A DNA stretch of 50,375 nt from a candidate division WOR-3 bacterium (GCA_029858255.1 JAOUFJ010000018.1:1-50375); one strand, 5' to 3'; positions 30,009 through 40,481 are shown, counted from the first letter of the stretch. The notes: a model not told the origin generated them from the letters alone. Program-made: numbers and translations.

Positions 30009-31184
30009 ATGAACGCGTGTGGAGGACGAGTCTGGGCAGAAATTTCGCTTGATCGGCTCACAAACAACTATAGAATTGTAAGAAAATCAACGGGTAGAGC
30101 AAGGATAATGGCTGCCATAAAGGCTGATGCTTACGGCCACGGTGCGATCGAGGTTGCGCGTGTGCTTGAATCAGAAGGCATATATATGTTCGGTGTGGCC
30201 GGTGTCGAAGAAGGGATTGAACTGAGGGATGCTGGAATAAAGACAAAAATACTCATTTTGAGCCCCATTCTGTACGACCAGATCGATACGGTTTTGGATC
30301 ATGACATTATCCCAACGGTTTCAGAACTCGGTTTCTTCAAAGTTCTCGATGAGAAATTGAAGGAACGTAGGACTCCGGGGCTTGTGCATGTGGAGGTTGA
30401 TACCGGTATGACCAGAACTGGATTTCCTGTCGATGAGGCGGAAAATGCTCTGGCAATTATCCATGCTTCTCCCCGGGTCAAAATAGATGGCATATTCTCA
30501 CACTTCCCTCTTGCCGACGCGGATGGCGCCTTCACCCAGGAGCAGCTCGACCGGTTCAATGACCTCGTAGGCGCAATGAAACCCCGTGGCATTGATGTTG
30601 GTTCGGTCCATATCGCCAATTCTTCAGGTATTTTCAAATGGCCTCAATCTCACTACGATCTCGTTCGTCCAGGGATTGCCTTGTATGGTTTGAGGTCTTC
30701 TCCCAATATTGCGTATGAGGGTGACTTCAGCCCCGTGATGAAACTGAAATCACGAGTCGTGAATGTTCGTGTTGTTGAAACTGGCACGCCGATCAGTTAC
30801 GGGCACACGTACAGAACAAAGCGGCGAAGTACAATTGCCACGGTGAGTGTTGGCTACGGTGATGGGTACCCGCGTCTTCTTTCAAACAAGGGTGAGGTTC
30901 TTATCCGTTCAAAGAGAGCATCGATTGTCGGTACCGTTTGTATGGATCTGATAATGGTAGATGTAACCGATCTACCAGGTGTCGTAGTCGGTGACATCGT
31001 GACTCTGTTCGGCGAAGACGGGGATCAAGAGATTACGGTGGAGGAATGCGCGGCAAAAGCAGAAACGATCGTGTACGAAATAACCTCTGGTATCGGGCCA
31101 AGGGTTGCGAGGGTGTTCAAAATGAACGATCAGGTGGTCAAGATCAGAACACTTCTTGGAAGGTGGGGGAATGGTGGATGTTAA
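30009..31184 (+). CDS. alr: Alanine racemase
   Basis: It interconverts L- and D-alanine for peptidoglycan. From ATG 30009 the protein is 391 aa. The PLP lysine is in IKADAYGHG (K38), and the second catalytic Tyr lies in the C-terminal domain segment SYGHTYRTKRRSTIA, followed by VSVGYGDGYPR. An ATG at 30003 is in frame but would lie upstream of the predicted transcription start. No ribosome site is present, in line with a leaderless message. Confidence 0.95.
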   Translation: MNACGGRVWAEISLDRLTNNYRIVRKSTGRARIMAAIKADAYGHGAIEVARVLESEGIYMFGVAGVEEGIELRDAGIKTKILILSPILYDQIDTVLDHDIIPTVSELGFFKVLDEKLKERRTPGLVHVEVDTGMTRTGFPVDEAENALAIIHASPRVKIDGIFSHFPLADADGAFTQEQLDRFNDLVGAMKPRGIDVGSVHIANSSGIFKWPQSHYDLVRPGIALYGLRSSPNIAYEGDFSPVMKLKSRVVNVRVVETGTPISYGHTYRTKRRSTIATVSVGYGDGYPRLLSNKGEVLIRSKRASIVGTVCMDLIMVDVTDLPGVVVGDIVTLFGEDGDQEITVEECAAKAETIVYEITSGIGPRVARVFKMNDQVVKIRTLLGRWGNGGC

Positions 31185-31199
31185 GAAGCGGACAATAAT

Positions 31200-31233
31200 C
31201 TGCAGCCATCAGGTTGGCCGGCCGCAGTTTTTT
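31200..31233 (+). terminator. Rho-independent terminator after alr
   Basis: CTGC/GCAG and GCC/GGC stems interrupted by one mismatch (31200-31207 with 31220-31227), followed by six T residues. Confidence 0.7.
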
Positions 31234-31304
31234 GTTAACGACGCATTTCATATTGAAAAGTTTGTGTCCCGCATCATTTTATCAGAAAGAATAAGGAGGA
31301 AGGC

Positions 31305-32315
31305 ATGAAAAAATTGTTGATACTGCTGGTATTCGTCTCGGTGTTTGCACAGGAAGGAACTCATACGGTCAAAGATGGTGATACACTCTGGGACATAGCG
31401 GGTTTCTATTATCAAAATCCTTTTCTGTGGCCATATATCTGGCGTGCGAATTTGACGAAGATTGCCGACCCGCACTGGATCTATCCAGAGCAGCTTTTTG
31501 TCATACCGCCTTCGCCTGAAGAGGCAATATCAGAAGTGCCTGAGGAAGTACCGGTTTATGTGCCTGAGGAGGAAGTGACAATACTGCCGAAGGAGGAACC
31601 GATGACCGAAGTCTTTTCGGTTATTGAGCCGGAAAGAAGGGTGTTCAGTGAGGAAATGATCCATCGTGCCGGCTTCATACTCGATCAGGATATGCCTTAT
31701 TGGGGCAAAATTGTTGGTACCGAGCAGACTTACGAAAAGGCGATTTCTGCGTATAGAATTGTCTACATCGATCGTGCTGACAATGTGAATGTTGGCGATG
31801 AACTAACGATCTATCGTCCGGGCAAGGAAATATCGCATCCGAAGACGGGTAAGAGATTAGGAAAGGAAATCATAGTATTGGGCAAAGCTGTTGTAGAAGA
31901 AATTGGAGATGAAGGCTCAAGATGTAAGGTCATGGCCTCCTACGACATCATCAAGAAAGGCGACTTTGTTACTCCGTATGAACCTATCCTGGCGCCGGAG
32001 AAGGTTGAATTGATACCGACGGAAAAGGATATCGAGGGTTATGTCGTGGAAGTCAAGACCAGTCAAAAATTGACGCCACCTCATGTTTTTGCGTATATCG
32101 ATCAGGGAGAAATTGCTGGTATTGCTGTGGGTGATGTCTTTGATGTCTACCAGGAGCGAGTGGTTGCTGGGAAAAAGATGCCGGATTTCGATATTGGTAA
32201 AATACAGGTAGTTAGTGTATTCAGCGAGGCTTCAATCGGATTGATACTGACAAAAAGGGAGCTTCATGCGATAAGAAGAGGAGAAAAATGCCGACTCGCG
32301 TCGGAGGCCAGGTAA
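31305..32315 (+). CDS. Exported LysM-domain protein
   Basis: 336 aa. Signal peptide 1-16 (ends VFAQ), then a LysM peptidoglycan-binding domain (about 18-68: [14 protein letters not shown]... [11 protein letters not shown]). A Pro/Glu-rich linker (about 70-110) is followed by a C-terminal beta-rich region with two similar halves (about 125-215 and 230-330, each with a V(N/A)VGD motif). This looks like a cell-envelope protein binding peptidoglycan in the periplasm. GGAGG precedes ATG 31305. It heads a six-gene block of structural and regulatory proteins and overlaps the next gene by 28 nt. Confidence 0.88.
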   Translation: MKKLLILLVFVSVFAQEGTHTVKDGDTLWDIAGFYYQNPFLWPYIWRANLTKIADPHWIYPEQLFVIPPSPEEAISEVPEEVPVYVPEEEVTILPKEEPMTEVFSVIEPERRVFSEEMIHRAGFILDQDMPYWGKIVGTEQTYEKAISAYRIVYIDRADNVNVGDELTIYRPGKEISHPKTGKRLGKEIIVLGKAVVEEIGDEGSRCKVMASYDIIKKGDFVTPYEPILAPEKVELIPTEKDIEGYVVEVKTSQKLTPPHVFAYIDQGEIAGIAVGDVFDVYQERVVAGKKMPDFDIGKIQVVSVFSEASIGLILTKRELHAIRRGEKCRLASEAR

Positions 32316-32776
32316 AAGAGAAAGATGTACTGAGTCAAGTATATCTGTTCCGTGAATTAACTCCTGGTGAGATGGAAAGGGTGCTGTCGATCTCTAAAGA
32401 GAAAAAGGTTAAGAAAAATGAGTTCATCTTCAGAGAGGGGGACATCGGGGATGCCTTCTATCTCATCGTGACTGGTAGCGTACGGATATCGACGCTGGTC
32501 CCGGGTGTAGGTGAAGAGGCGCTGACTATACTCAGAGAAGGTGAATATTTCGGTGAGATGGCGCTCATTGATGATGCGCCGCGTTCGGCATCGGCAATTG
32601 CCAACGACGATACTATGCTTCTATGTATAGGCAAAGATGATTTCCGGAAATTGCTAGAACGCCAGACCGATATCGCTTACAAGCTGCTCTGGGTTTTCAC
32701 GAAGACACTCTCGGCACGTTTGAGAAAGACTGATGAGCAACTGAAGAGCATCTTTTCCATAGCCAAGACTTTTTAA
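32288..32776 (+). CDS. Cyclic-nucleotide-binding domain protein
   Basis: 162 aa, essentially a single cNMP-binding domain. The phosphate-binding cassette reads [16 protein letters not shown] (88-103) with the Glu and Arg (R99) that hold the cyclic nucleotide phosphate. The last 35 residues form a helix and there is no HTH, so it is a sensor module rather than a CRP-type regulator. The start at 32288 has GAGGAG seven nt upstream and lies inside the LysM gene. The partner is unknown; the next genes encode a small membrane protein and TPR scaffolds. Confidence 0.9.
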   Translation: MPTRVGGQVKEKDVLSQVYLFRELTPGEMERVLSISKEKKVKKNEFIFREGDIGDAFYLIVTGSVRISTLVPGVGEEALTILREGEYFGEMALIDDAPRSASAIANDDTMLLCIGKDDFRKLLERQTDIAYKLLWVFTKTLSARLRKTDEQLKSIFSIAKTF

Positions 32777-32824
32777 TAGTACGAAATTGTAGTTTTCGGT
32801 GTTGGAAGGTTTTTGGGAGGATGA

Positions 32825-33148
32825 ATGGGTAGGATACTGATTGCGGTCTTAGGATTATCCTTGATCATAGAAAGGGTGACTGAAAAGATACTCCATTTGG
32901 TGCCTGCTCGAAAGAAGAAACTATTTGCCTGGTTGACCAGCACGGCTTTGGGGTTATTGATAAGTTTTGTATTTCGCTTCGGCCTCATGAAGGAATTGGG
33001 TTTGACCGGGAGTTCGGAAATCGCCAGCTGGCTCGATCATCTTGTTACAGGCATTCTGCTGGCAGCTGGTAGTGAGCCAATTCATTCGCTTGTAGATGTG
33101 CTTGCCGCTAAGAAGGAAGAATTGCAGAAAAGGGTGAAGAGTGTTTGA
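32825..33148 (+). CDS. Small membrane protein
   Basis: 107 aa. The first hydrophobic segment is about 2-18 and the second about 33-52. A weaker third segment (about 66-84, LDHLVTGILLAAGSEPIHSL) is followed by a charged helical tail (90-107). The GSEPIHSLVD segment recalls small phage-holin-like membrane proteins, but I do not assign it. GGGAGG precedes ATG 32825. It overlaps the giant TPR gene by 8 nt. Confidence 0.7.
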   Translation: MGRILIAVLGLSLIIERVTEKILHLVPARKKKLFAWLTSTALGLLISFVFRFGLMKELGLTGSSEIASWLDHLVTGILLAAGSEPIHSLVDVLAAKKEELQKRVKSV

Positions 33149-36100
33149 TATATTCAGCGTGAAGGACCCTCAGAAAGCCCTGCAAAAAGCACATGACTAC
33201 ATCCGCGAAGATAGGAAAGAGGCGGCGATCAAAGTACTCGAAGAGAACCTGACAGATGATGCAGAATCGTTTGATCTCTTCCAGGAACTTGCACGTCTTT
33301 ATTATGATGCTGAAGAACGTGGGCGTGCAGTAGAGTTATTACGCAGAGTTCAGAGAATAGTACCATCGAGGGCGGACGAAGTAATTGCTCAATTATCCGA
33401 TTTATTCTACCACCATACTTCAATTGATGCTGGAGATTTTCTCGTTCAACTTTACAACTCGCAGCAAAGGTATGAAGAGATAAGCAAGATTCTACTGGCC
33501 CTGAGCGAGCACGATAGAAATCTTCTGGTTAAAAAATATGAAAAGGCAAAACAGAGCATTGAGAATAAGGACGTCGTATTGAAACACGATTTTGATAATA
33601 TGATCATTCTTTCTTCGCTGAAGTTCTTTCTGGGTGCAAGTGAGGAAGGTGTTGCCGTTATGGAACCGCTCATGGTCATGGATCTTTTCAAGAAACCTTT
33701 GCTGAGCTGGGCGCGTGTTATTGCAAGAGAGCGATACGGTGATTCTTTTGCCGTGCTGCTGCTTCTTAAAGTACAGTTGGCGAACGACGATTATGAAGGG
33801 GCGTTGGCGCAGGCCCAGCGGATATTTGATAAATTCCCGGATGCTTCTGATCTGCTCATTGAGATCCTGTCGGCGGTAAAGCCACCGCCAGCCGTTCAAC
33901 CAGCATATACGCAAATGCTTACCGACCTGTACATAACCCAGGGCGATTTGGATACTTCTATTGAACAGTTACAGCAGGTGCTCGAAGAAGAAACGAAGGA
34001 TGTGGACACGGTCATCAAGGATTTGAGGAAATTGGAGGTGGTTAATCCGAAGAACTTGAAGATTCTCTACACTCTTGCCGATGCTTATCTGCGTGCAAAG
34101 AGAATTCCCCTGGCGGTTAGCGAACTCAACAAAATATTCGAAATTGATGAAGGGCAGTACGAAGAGGTTCTCAAGCGGTATCAACAAGCATTTGAACAGA
34201 AGCAGAACGATCCATATGTGATCCAGGGACTTGTCAATCTGTACCTTAAGCACGATGACGTTGCAGCTGCCGTCGGTGTCATTGAATCGGTGTATGCAGT
34301 GGATCCGGGTTTGTTGAATGAATATATTCCAAATCTCAATGCGATTTTAGAAAAGGATGTGGAAAACGTAAAAGCGCTTTATCTGCTCGGTCAGTGCTAT
34401 GCGCGGAAAGGAGATCGGGAGAGCGCTTTGCTCCTCTTTCACAGATTGATGGACAGAGGAAAGTACGAATATGTCAACGAGGCGGCTACCGAAATCAGCG
34501 AAACTCATCCGCAGGATGTTGAGTATGTTAACTTGCGTGCAACGAGTCTTGTTATGCTTGACAGACCGGAAGAGGCAATGAGAGTGCTCATGGATTTTCT
34601 CGAGATCGAACCGGACCAGCTTGTTCGTTTGTTTCCTTCATTTGACCTGATTGTAAACAGGAAACCGGAACTCTTTGTCAGTATCGAACCTCTGTACAAA
34701 AAATACAGGAAGGTAGATACGTTCGTGGCGGAGCTGGCCATGGCACGGGCATATGCGTACACCGGTCAATACAGGAAATCTGTCAGTGGTTTTGAGAGAT
34801 GCTTCAAGATTCAGGAAGAAAAAGATGTGACGAAACGAGCCCTTATCGAGGTGATAAAAGAAAGACCGAACGCGGTTCCGCTATTACTCGCCGCGGCGCG
34901 TCTGTTTATCAGTGAAGGCGAGATGGAAATCGCCACCCAATTTTTCAAGACGGCACAATCGGTTGACCCGCAGGCCTTTTTTGAAATCATCAACGAATTC
35001 TACGATGCCATCAAGTCTTTTCCCAAAGATAGGGAAGCCCGGACATTGTTGGTTGAAACATTCTTTGACCGCGGAATGTGGGATAAGGTGATAGAAGAAT
35101 CACGTCGCGCGGTTGAGGTTTTTGATAAGGATGCGCATTATTTCAATCTCAAGCTTGGTCAAGCGCTGGTTGAAGTGGGGCAATTGAGTGATGCCGTGAG
35201 ACCTTTGATGATTTCTTTGGATGGTGATGAGGATTATTCGTCCGAAGTCATTGAGTTCCTGGATAGAATACTGAAAACCGACAAGAGCAATGTGCCGGCC
35301 CATTTTGCACGGGGGCGTGCACTGAGCAAAGCTGGACGCATCGATGAAGCGGTCGAAGAGTATCTGCTCACGGCAAAGATTCTTCCCACAAGATCTGGGC
35401 ATGTACTTGCCGAGTTGAAGACGCTCGCATCAAGGGTCATGGCTCATCCAAAGATCATGTTCGCTCTCGGTATGATAGAACTGAGTTTACAGAAAAACAA
35501 TGATGCGGTAGACGATCTTATGAAAGCTGCTGAGCTAGAGTCGTCGTTCGTGCGCAAAGTCATTCCTCTTCTTGAACGTCTGCATAAGGACGAATCAAGT
35601 CCGCTGCTCAGCTTCTCGCTGGCCAAATTGTACTACGTGACCGGCCTCAAGAGTTCAGCAATTGAATTTTTCATGGAGGCTCACGAACATGACAAGAAGT
35701 ATCGGGAGCCGGTGATCGCCGAGATGAAGAAAATTTGTGCCGATAATCCGCAGGACATAGAGGCTCGTAAGAAGTTGGCGGAGATTTATTTCAGTTATCA
35801 TAATTGGGAAGATACGCTCACATTATTTGACGAGATATATGAATTGGACAAAAAGGAAAGCGATTGGCTGAAAAGTTACGTCGGCCGGATCATTCCGGCA
35901 GATTTCCAGTCACCTCCTGCTTATTACTTTCTTGCACGTATTTTTATTGATGAAGGCGAGAATGCAAAGGGTGTCGAGGTTTATAGAAAATTGGTCCAGA
36001 TGGTGCCAACCGAAACAGTCAATGTCATGAGTACGCTGAGCGGGTACAAAGAGAAGGCAGCCGACGTATTACTTTATCTGGGTGACCTGTATATTGATAG

Positions 36101-36869
36101 TGGGTATGCCAAGGAGTCCATCGAAGTTCTTGACGAACTTCTTTCCGAAGAATCTTCATATGTCGAGCAGGTTGCCAATCGGTTAGAGAGATTGATTGAG
36201 AAATACCCTGGTGTCGGCGATGCGCATATATTACTGGGTAGAGCGTATGCCTATCAGAACAACTATGAGAGCTCAATAAGATCTTTCGAGAAAGCAATGC
36301 AGTTGATGCCGGATCGCGATGATGTTGTGCTTAAATTTGGGCAGTTGCTGCACGAAGCAGGGGAGGCAGAACGGGCGATCAAGATTTACTCTGAGCTTCT
36401 TACAAGGACGAGAGATCGGAAGTCGGTCTATCGTATGATCAAGAAAGCGCGCGAAGATTACTACAGAGAAAGGATAGCCACATTGCAGGGTGGGGACGAC
36501 AACAAGAGGTTGGAGAGGGCTCATCTGTACCTCTTGATGAATAAAACTGAGGATGCGGAACGCGAGCTCAATTTTGAGGCGGGCGACGAAGCGGTATCCA
36601 AACGTCATGCTGTGTTGAGAGCACGACTCTTTTTGAGGAAGAAGCGCCCGATGGACGCACTCGAGATCGTACAGATGTTGCCGCTCGACAAAGAAACCGC
36701 TGAGACATATGCGGATGTTTATGAGGCGATGGGCTCGTTCGGTGCCGCGGCTCTTGCGCTGAAGCAATCTGGTATTGATGGCATGGAACAGCGCATAAGC
36801 AGTTTTGAGAAACTTGCACAAGCCAAGAGGGCAACAAAGGGCAAGTATTTTGTCGAAGGGAGGACCTGA
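33141..36869 (+). CDS. Giant tetratricopeptide-repeat protein (1242 aa)
   Basis: Almost the whole length is made of TPR-like helical hairpins, recognisable by units such as LYYDAEERGRAVELLRR, LADAYLRAKRIPLAVSELNK, LGRAYAYQNNYESSIRSFEK and FGQLLHEAGEAERAIKIYSE. There is no signal peptide or membrane segment, so it should be a cytoplasmic scaffold. The C-terminal 130 residues lose regular spacing. The start is GTG 33141, overlapping the upstream gene's stop. The stop overlaps the ATG of the next gene by one base. TPR proteins mediate protein assembly; partners are unknown, but the coiled-coil/TPR protein next door is an obvious candidate. Confidence 0.9.
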   Translation: MFDIFSVKDPQKALQKAHDYIREDRKEAAIKVLEENLTDDAESFDLFQELARLYYDAEERGRAVELLRRVQRIVPSRADEVIAQLSDLFYHHTSIDAGDFLVQLYNSQQRYEEISKILLALSEHDRNLLVKKYEKAKQSIENKDVVLKHDFDNMIILSSLKFFLGASEEGVAVMEPLMVMDLFKKPLLSWARVIARERYGDSFAVLLLLKVQLANDDYEGALAQAQRIFDKFPDASDLLIEILSAVKPPPAVQPAYTQMLTDLYITQGDLDTSIEQLQQVLEEETKDVDTVIKDLRKLEVVNPKNLKILYTLADAYLRAKRIPLAVSELNKIFEIDEGQYEEVLKRYQQAFEQKQNDPYVIQGLVNLYLKHDDVAAAVGVIESVYAVDPGLLNEYIPNLNAILEKDVENVKALYLLGQCYARKGDRESALLLFHRLMDRGKYEYVNEAATEISETHPQDVEYVNLRATSLVMLDRPEEAMRVLMDFLEIEPDQLVRLFPSFDLIVNRKPELFVSIEPLYKKYRKVDTFVAELAMARAYAYTGQYRKSVSGFERCFKIQEEKDVTKRALIEVIKERPNAVPLLLAAARLFISEGEMEIATQFFKTAQSVDPQAFFEIINEFYDAIKSFPKDREARTLLVETFFDRGMWDKVIEESRRAVEVFDKDAHYFNLKLGQALVEVGQLSDAVRPLMISLDGDEDYSSEVIEFLDRILKTDKSNVPAHFARGRALSKAGRIDEAVEEYLLTAKILPTRSGHVLAELKTLASRVMAHPKIMFALGMIELSLQKNNDAVDDLMKAAELESSFVRKVIPLLERLHKDESSPLLSFSLAKLYYVTGLKSSAIEFFMEAHEHDKKYREPVIAEMKKICADNPQDIEARKKLAEIYFSYHNWEDTLTLFDEIYELDKKESDWLKSYVGRIIPADFQSPPAYYFLARIFIDEGENAKGVEVYRKLVQMVPTETVNVMSTLSGYKEKAADVLLYLGDLYIDSGYAKESIEVLDELLSEESSYVEQVANRLERLIEKYPGVGDAHILLGRAYAYQNNYESSIRSFEKAMQLMPDRDDVVLKFGQLLHEAGEAERAIKIYSELLTRTRDRKSVYRMIKKAREDYYRERIATLQGGDDNKRLERAHLYLLMNKTEDAERELNFEAGDEAVSKRHAVLRARLFLRKKRPMDALEIVQMLPLDKETAETYADVYEAMGSFGAAALALKQSGIDGMEQRISSFEKLAQAKRATKGKYFVEGRT

Positions 36870-38674
36870 TGAAGTGCCCCTTTCTGATCAAGAGAAGGGA
36901 CGTGTATGATGACAGTGGTAAAAAGGTCGACGAGGAGGTGGAACTGCTTGCATGTTTGAAAAATGAATGCATGGTATATGATAGCGCAACGAAACTCTGC
37001 TCGCTACTTTCGTCGAACATGAAAACCGGCGTGCTTATCGATGATTATAAGAAAGGCGTAAAGGAATTGAGGGACGAAATGTCCCGCGGTACCGATGCGC
37101 TGGGTGAAGGTGTATCTGCCGCAGGGGTCAAGTTGCAGGATGAGATTGCCAGCCGTCTGGACGTTCAGAAGAAACAAATCGAAGTCATGATACTGGGCTT
37201 CGATAAGTTGCAGGAAGCCTTCAGCACAAAATTTGAGGAATTGAACGGTGGTCTCCAGAACTTTGGCAGCACAGTTGCAGATAAGATCACGGCGCTTGGC
37301 GAGGTCCTTGAGAAACAGGCCGACGGCCTGAAGGCGACCGTATTGTCACTGCAGGAAAAGGTAGCAGAATTCAGTGCTAGCAACATGCGTGTTTCCGATA
37401 CGCTACTTACAGGAATAAACGGCGTGGGCGGTCGTATAGGCGAAGAGCTGTCGGGCCTCAAGACACAGAATGCTGAAATGATTGATGCGGCGGTCAAAGG
37501 TCTGGTCGCGAAATTCGAAGATTTGTATCGGGTTCTGTCCTCGATGTCTGAGTCGACCGGTACGCAAAGTCAATCCCTGATCGATAGAATAACAAGTATT
37601 GATGAAGTGATGAAAACGGTGGTAAATGAATTGCGTTTCGACATATCGTCAACTGCTGACCGGTTCAGGGACGAGATGAGTGGTTATCTCGATGGTGTGA
37701 AGAGTGAAATCGTCAACATGAAGACGGGGCAGGCAGCATCACTGGACAGCATACGCGGCGATTTTACGGATGTACGTGATCTTTTCACCAAAGCAGCATC
37801 GAATCTCGAATCCATGACGGCGATGATGGATAATCTTAACAACAACTATCTCCAGTCCCTGGGTAAGATCGCTGCGCTGGCTGAAGGTATGAGAACGGGT
37901 GTCGCGGAGGTCGGGGAGTCGATGGCACAGTCAATGAAGGGCGTGACAAGCGAAGCGAGCGATCGGCTCAGCGCGGTCGGCAAACAGTACGAGAAGACCT
38001 TTGATGCTGTAGAGAAATTCGCCGAAAAATTCGAGGATTTGAACAATCGCGTTATTGAAATGACTTCTTTGATCACTCGTGAATTCACCGAATCACTGGA
38101 CCGGCAGACGAAGTTATCTGAATACACGAAAGACATCCTTGAAAATATCCAGAGCTTCTTGCAGAAAGAAGCGGACAGATTTGAGAAAGAACAGGAACTC
38201 AGCAGGAAGAAGACCGCACTTGATCATTTCGACCGGGCAACCCTTTACTTCTATCGTGGTAATTACGAATTAGCATTGAACGAAATAGACCGGGCGTTAG
38301 AGATCGACAATACCGCCGAGTATTTCAATCTCAAGGGTTTGATCCTCGCCGAGTTAGGCAAGTACGAGGATTCAAAAGACGCTTACCTCCATGCGATTGA
38401 GCTGGAGCCTGAATTTTCTGAATTGCATAACAACTTGGGATTGTTGTATTTGAGGATGAAAAACGTCAACGAAGCCGTTCTGTCGTTCGAGGAATCGGTG
38501 AAAAAGAATGTGAACAATGCAATGGCATATGTGAATCTGGGTAGGGCGTTGATCGAATTAGAGAAATTTGAGGAAGCGTTGAAGGCATACAACAAAGCCC
38601 TCCAGATCGATCCTTCTAACCAGGAAGCAAGGGAAGCAGTCAAGCTCTACAAAGAAGGCAAGATCGAGGCGTGA
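36869..38674 (+). CDS. Coiled-coil and TPR protein with N-terminal Cys4 motif
   Basis: 601 aa. The N terminus has four cysteines (C3, C29, C34, C44; CPFL, CLKNEC, KLC) that could hold zinc or an Fe-S cluster. Residues about 55-440 form long amphipathic helices with heptad-like repeats resembling methyl-accepting or apolipoprotein-like coiled coils. Residues about 447-590 are three to four canonical TPRs (ALNEIDRALEIDN, LKGLILAELGKYEDSKDAYL, LEKFEEALKAYNKALQID). No membrane helix. Its ATG shares a base with the previous stop. It is probably a cytoplasmic structural or signalling scaffold. Confidence 0.85.
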   Translation: MKCPFLIKRRDVYDDSGKKVDEEVELLACLKNECMVYDSATKLCSLLSSNMKTGVLIDDYKKGVKELRDEMSRGTDALGEGVSAAGVKLQDEIASRLDVQKKQIEVMILGFDKLQEAFSTKFEELNGGLQNFGSTVADKITALGEVLEKQADGLKATVLSLQEKVAEFSASNMRVSDTLLTGINGVGGRIGEELSGLKTQNAEMIDAAVKGLVAKFEDLYRVLSSMSESTGTQSQSLIDRITSIDEVMKTVVNELRFDISSTADRFRDEMSGYLDGVKSEIVNMKTGQAASLDSIRGDFTDVRDLFTKAASNLESMTAMMDNLNNNYLQSLGKIAALAEGMRTGVAEVGESMAQSMKGVTSEASDRLSAVGKQYEKTFDAVEKFAEKFEDLNNRVIEMTSLITREFTESLDRQTKLSEYTKDILENIQSFLQKEADRFEKEQELSRKKTALDHFDRATLYFYRGNYELALNEIDRALEIDNTAEYFNLKGLILAELGKYEDSKDAYLHAIELEPEFSELHNNLGLLYLRMKNVNEAVLSFEESVKKNVNNAMAYVNLGRALIELEKFEEALKAYNKALQIDPSNQEAREAVKLYKEGKIEA

Positions 38675-38691
38675 GGGGATAAGGTAATTTT

Positions 38692-39078
38692 ATGGATATA
38701 ATTGAGAAATTGAGAAAGGAGAAAAAGGTAAGGTCGGTATTCGAGGTTATCTTCAAGAGTAAGGAAGCGCAAACCGCCCCCGAAGAAAAACTTGCTGATA
38801 TTGAAGTGAGGGAACTCAACCCTGCTTCACCGGCAGGTGCTGTGGATGATGAACCGGCGCGCGACGATGATGTTGAAGAGGGGGAGAGGCCAGTACGGGA
38901 GTTCAGAACCGAGGGCATGCATGAATTCGATATGGAAAGCCTCAGTGCTTCGGGAGAGGGTGCACTGCGGGTCGAGTATAAGGCCAAGGTCAGCAAATTG
39001 ATCGACGAACGAAGGGTCGACGAGGCGATCGAAGTTCTAAAAGAGCTGAAGTCGAAACTGGACAGTATCGAAAAGTAG
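38692..39078 (+). CDS. Small acidic protein of unknown function
   Basis: 128 aa. The basic N-terminal helix (MDIIEKLRKEKKVRSVFEVI) is followed by an acidic, probably disordered middle (about 28-75, Asp/Glu/Pro/Ala rich) and a C-terminal helical hairpin (about 95-128, KLIDERRVDEAIEVLKELK) that looks like half of a TPR or a TPR-capping helix. It is the last gene of the block; a terminator follows. No family recognised. Confidence 0.65.
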   Translation: MDIIEKLRKEKKVRSVFEVIFKSKEAQTAPEEKLADIEVRELNPASPAGAVDDEPARDDDVEEGERPVREFRTEGMHEFDMESLSASGEGALRVEYKAKVSKLIDERRVDEAIEVLKELKSKLDSIEK

Positions 39079-39113
39079 CCTGACTCGTTGTGGTTTGAGT
39101 GAAATTGTCAGAA

Positions 39114-39149
39114 ACGCCGACTGGTGATTTGAATCGGCGTCTTTCTCTT
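39114..39149 (+). terminator. Probable rho-independent terminator
   Basis: A 7-bp stem ACGCCGA/TCGGCGT (39114-39120 with 39134-39140), 13-nt loop, and a C/T-rich tail CTTTCTCTT. Confidence 0.6.
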
Positions 39150-39192
39150 GGACATCACACAGTATCTTCCAAATTGGATTCCGTGGATTTTC

Positions 39193-40401
39193 TTACAGCT
39201 TGTTGTTGAATTGCTTTTTGAATAGAGAGAAACCGATAGCGGCCAAAAAAGCAAGACCGCAGATAATGGCCCACATCTCCAGAGAACGTCCGGTGAATGT
39301 GTCGATCAGAATACCGCCGACGAGTGGTGCAACAGCCCAGCCTAGAGACTGCGCAAGATTGAAAAATCCAAGGTATCTGCCGGTGTGAGCATCTTTGGCG
39401 ATTATTGAGGCGTAGCTGAGGCTTGTGGGTGTCACGACCATTTCGCCGATCGTTATTACTACGACTGCCAGTATGAGAAGGTTCATGCCGGCAGCGAACC
39501 CGACCACAAGATATCCGATCCCGTATATGACCGAGCCGACCCACAATCCTGACAGTTCTTTCTTTGGCGGTATTAGATTGGTGACCAGATACTGAAAAAA
39601 CACGACAAGGAGGCCGTTGATAGAAAATAGTATGCTGAGTTGCGGTTTTGTGATACCGATGCTGTTGACGCTGTAAACTGAAAGCGGATAGACGAGCTGG
39701 CCCCAGACCATGAAGATTACCGTGCAGATTATCGTGAATTTAAGGAATCGCTGGTCAGCGGTAACAGACAATATTTCCCTGAGCCCAACAGGCCGTGACT
39801 TGCTCTTAGCCGCCGCATGCAGTGATTCTTTACTGAACCTTATCAGCAAGACCGCGCCAACTAACATGCAGGCAGACGTGAAATAGAAGAGAACAGAATA
39901 ATCAATAGTCACCAACAGTCCGCCAAGTATCAACCCGAGTGCCCAACCGAAATTGCCGCCTATTCTTAACAGCCCATAGGCAGTCGTCCTCTTATCGACT
40001 CCGGTGAGGTCTGCGACATATGACTGTGAGGCCGGTATGAAGAATGAGCCGAAAGCATTGTTCGCGACCAGAAGTGATGTGATGATCAAAATATTCGCGC
40101 GCCGGGCAATGAAAAAACCCATGATCGCGAAGATGACGAAGCGCCATAGCAGCGAGCGGACCATTACCCATTTTCTGCCGCGCCGATCACTCAATTCTCC
40201 ACCGTAAATACCCAGTACCGCACCGGTGACCGTGGCAAGCATCAAGATTATGCCGACGACCGTCATTTTTATGCCGAGTTCATTGTGCATGTACAGACTG
40301 AAGAATGGCATCGAGACCGAGAAACCGACCGCGGTAACGATACGGGCGAAGAATATGACCCAGATGTCGCGCGGGTAACCGCGCGGTATTAGATTCAGCA
40401 T
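39193..40401 (-). CDS. Major facilitator superfamily transporter (drug-efflux-like)
   Basis: 402 aa, about 12 helices. Motif A is clear as GGELSDRRGRKWVMV (about 65-79) between helices 2 and 3, and a related loop follows helix 8. The sequence resembles 12-TM multidrug/sugar efflux MFS proteins. The substrate is unknown. ATG 40401 has no obvious ribosome site. It lies downstream of ppdK but behind its terminator, so it probably has its own promoter, which I could not place. Confidence 0.85.
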   Translation of the reverse strand: MLNLIPRGYPRDIWVIFFARIVTAVGFSVSMPFFSLYMHNELGIKMTVVGIILMLATVTGAVLGIYGGELSDRRGRKWVMVRSLLWRFVIFAIMGFFIARRANILIITSLLVANNAFGSFFIPASQSYVADLTGVDKRTTAYGLLRIGGNFGWALGLILGGLLVTIDYSVLFYFTSACMLVGAVLLIRFSKESLHAAAKSKSRPVGLREILSVTADQRFLKFTIICTVIFMVWGQLVYPLSVYSVNSIGITKPQLSILFSINGLLVVFFQYLVTNLIPPKKELSGLWVGSVIYGIGYLVVGFAAGMNLLILAVVVITIGEMVVTPTSLSYASIIAKDAHTGRYLGFFNLAQSLGWAVAPLVGGILIDTFTGRSLEMWAIICGLAFLAAIGFSLFKKQFNNKL

Positions 40402-40481
40402 CTGCTTGACTCACTGCTGTTGTTCATTTATGGCGAAAGTGTTTTGACGAAACGATTGTGCTTCCGGATGGTTCGAAGAAA

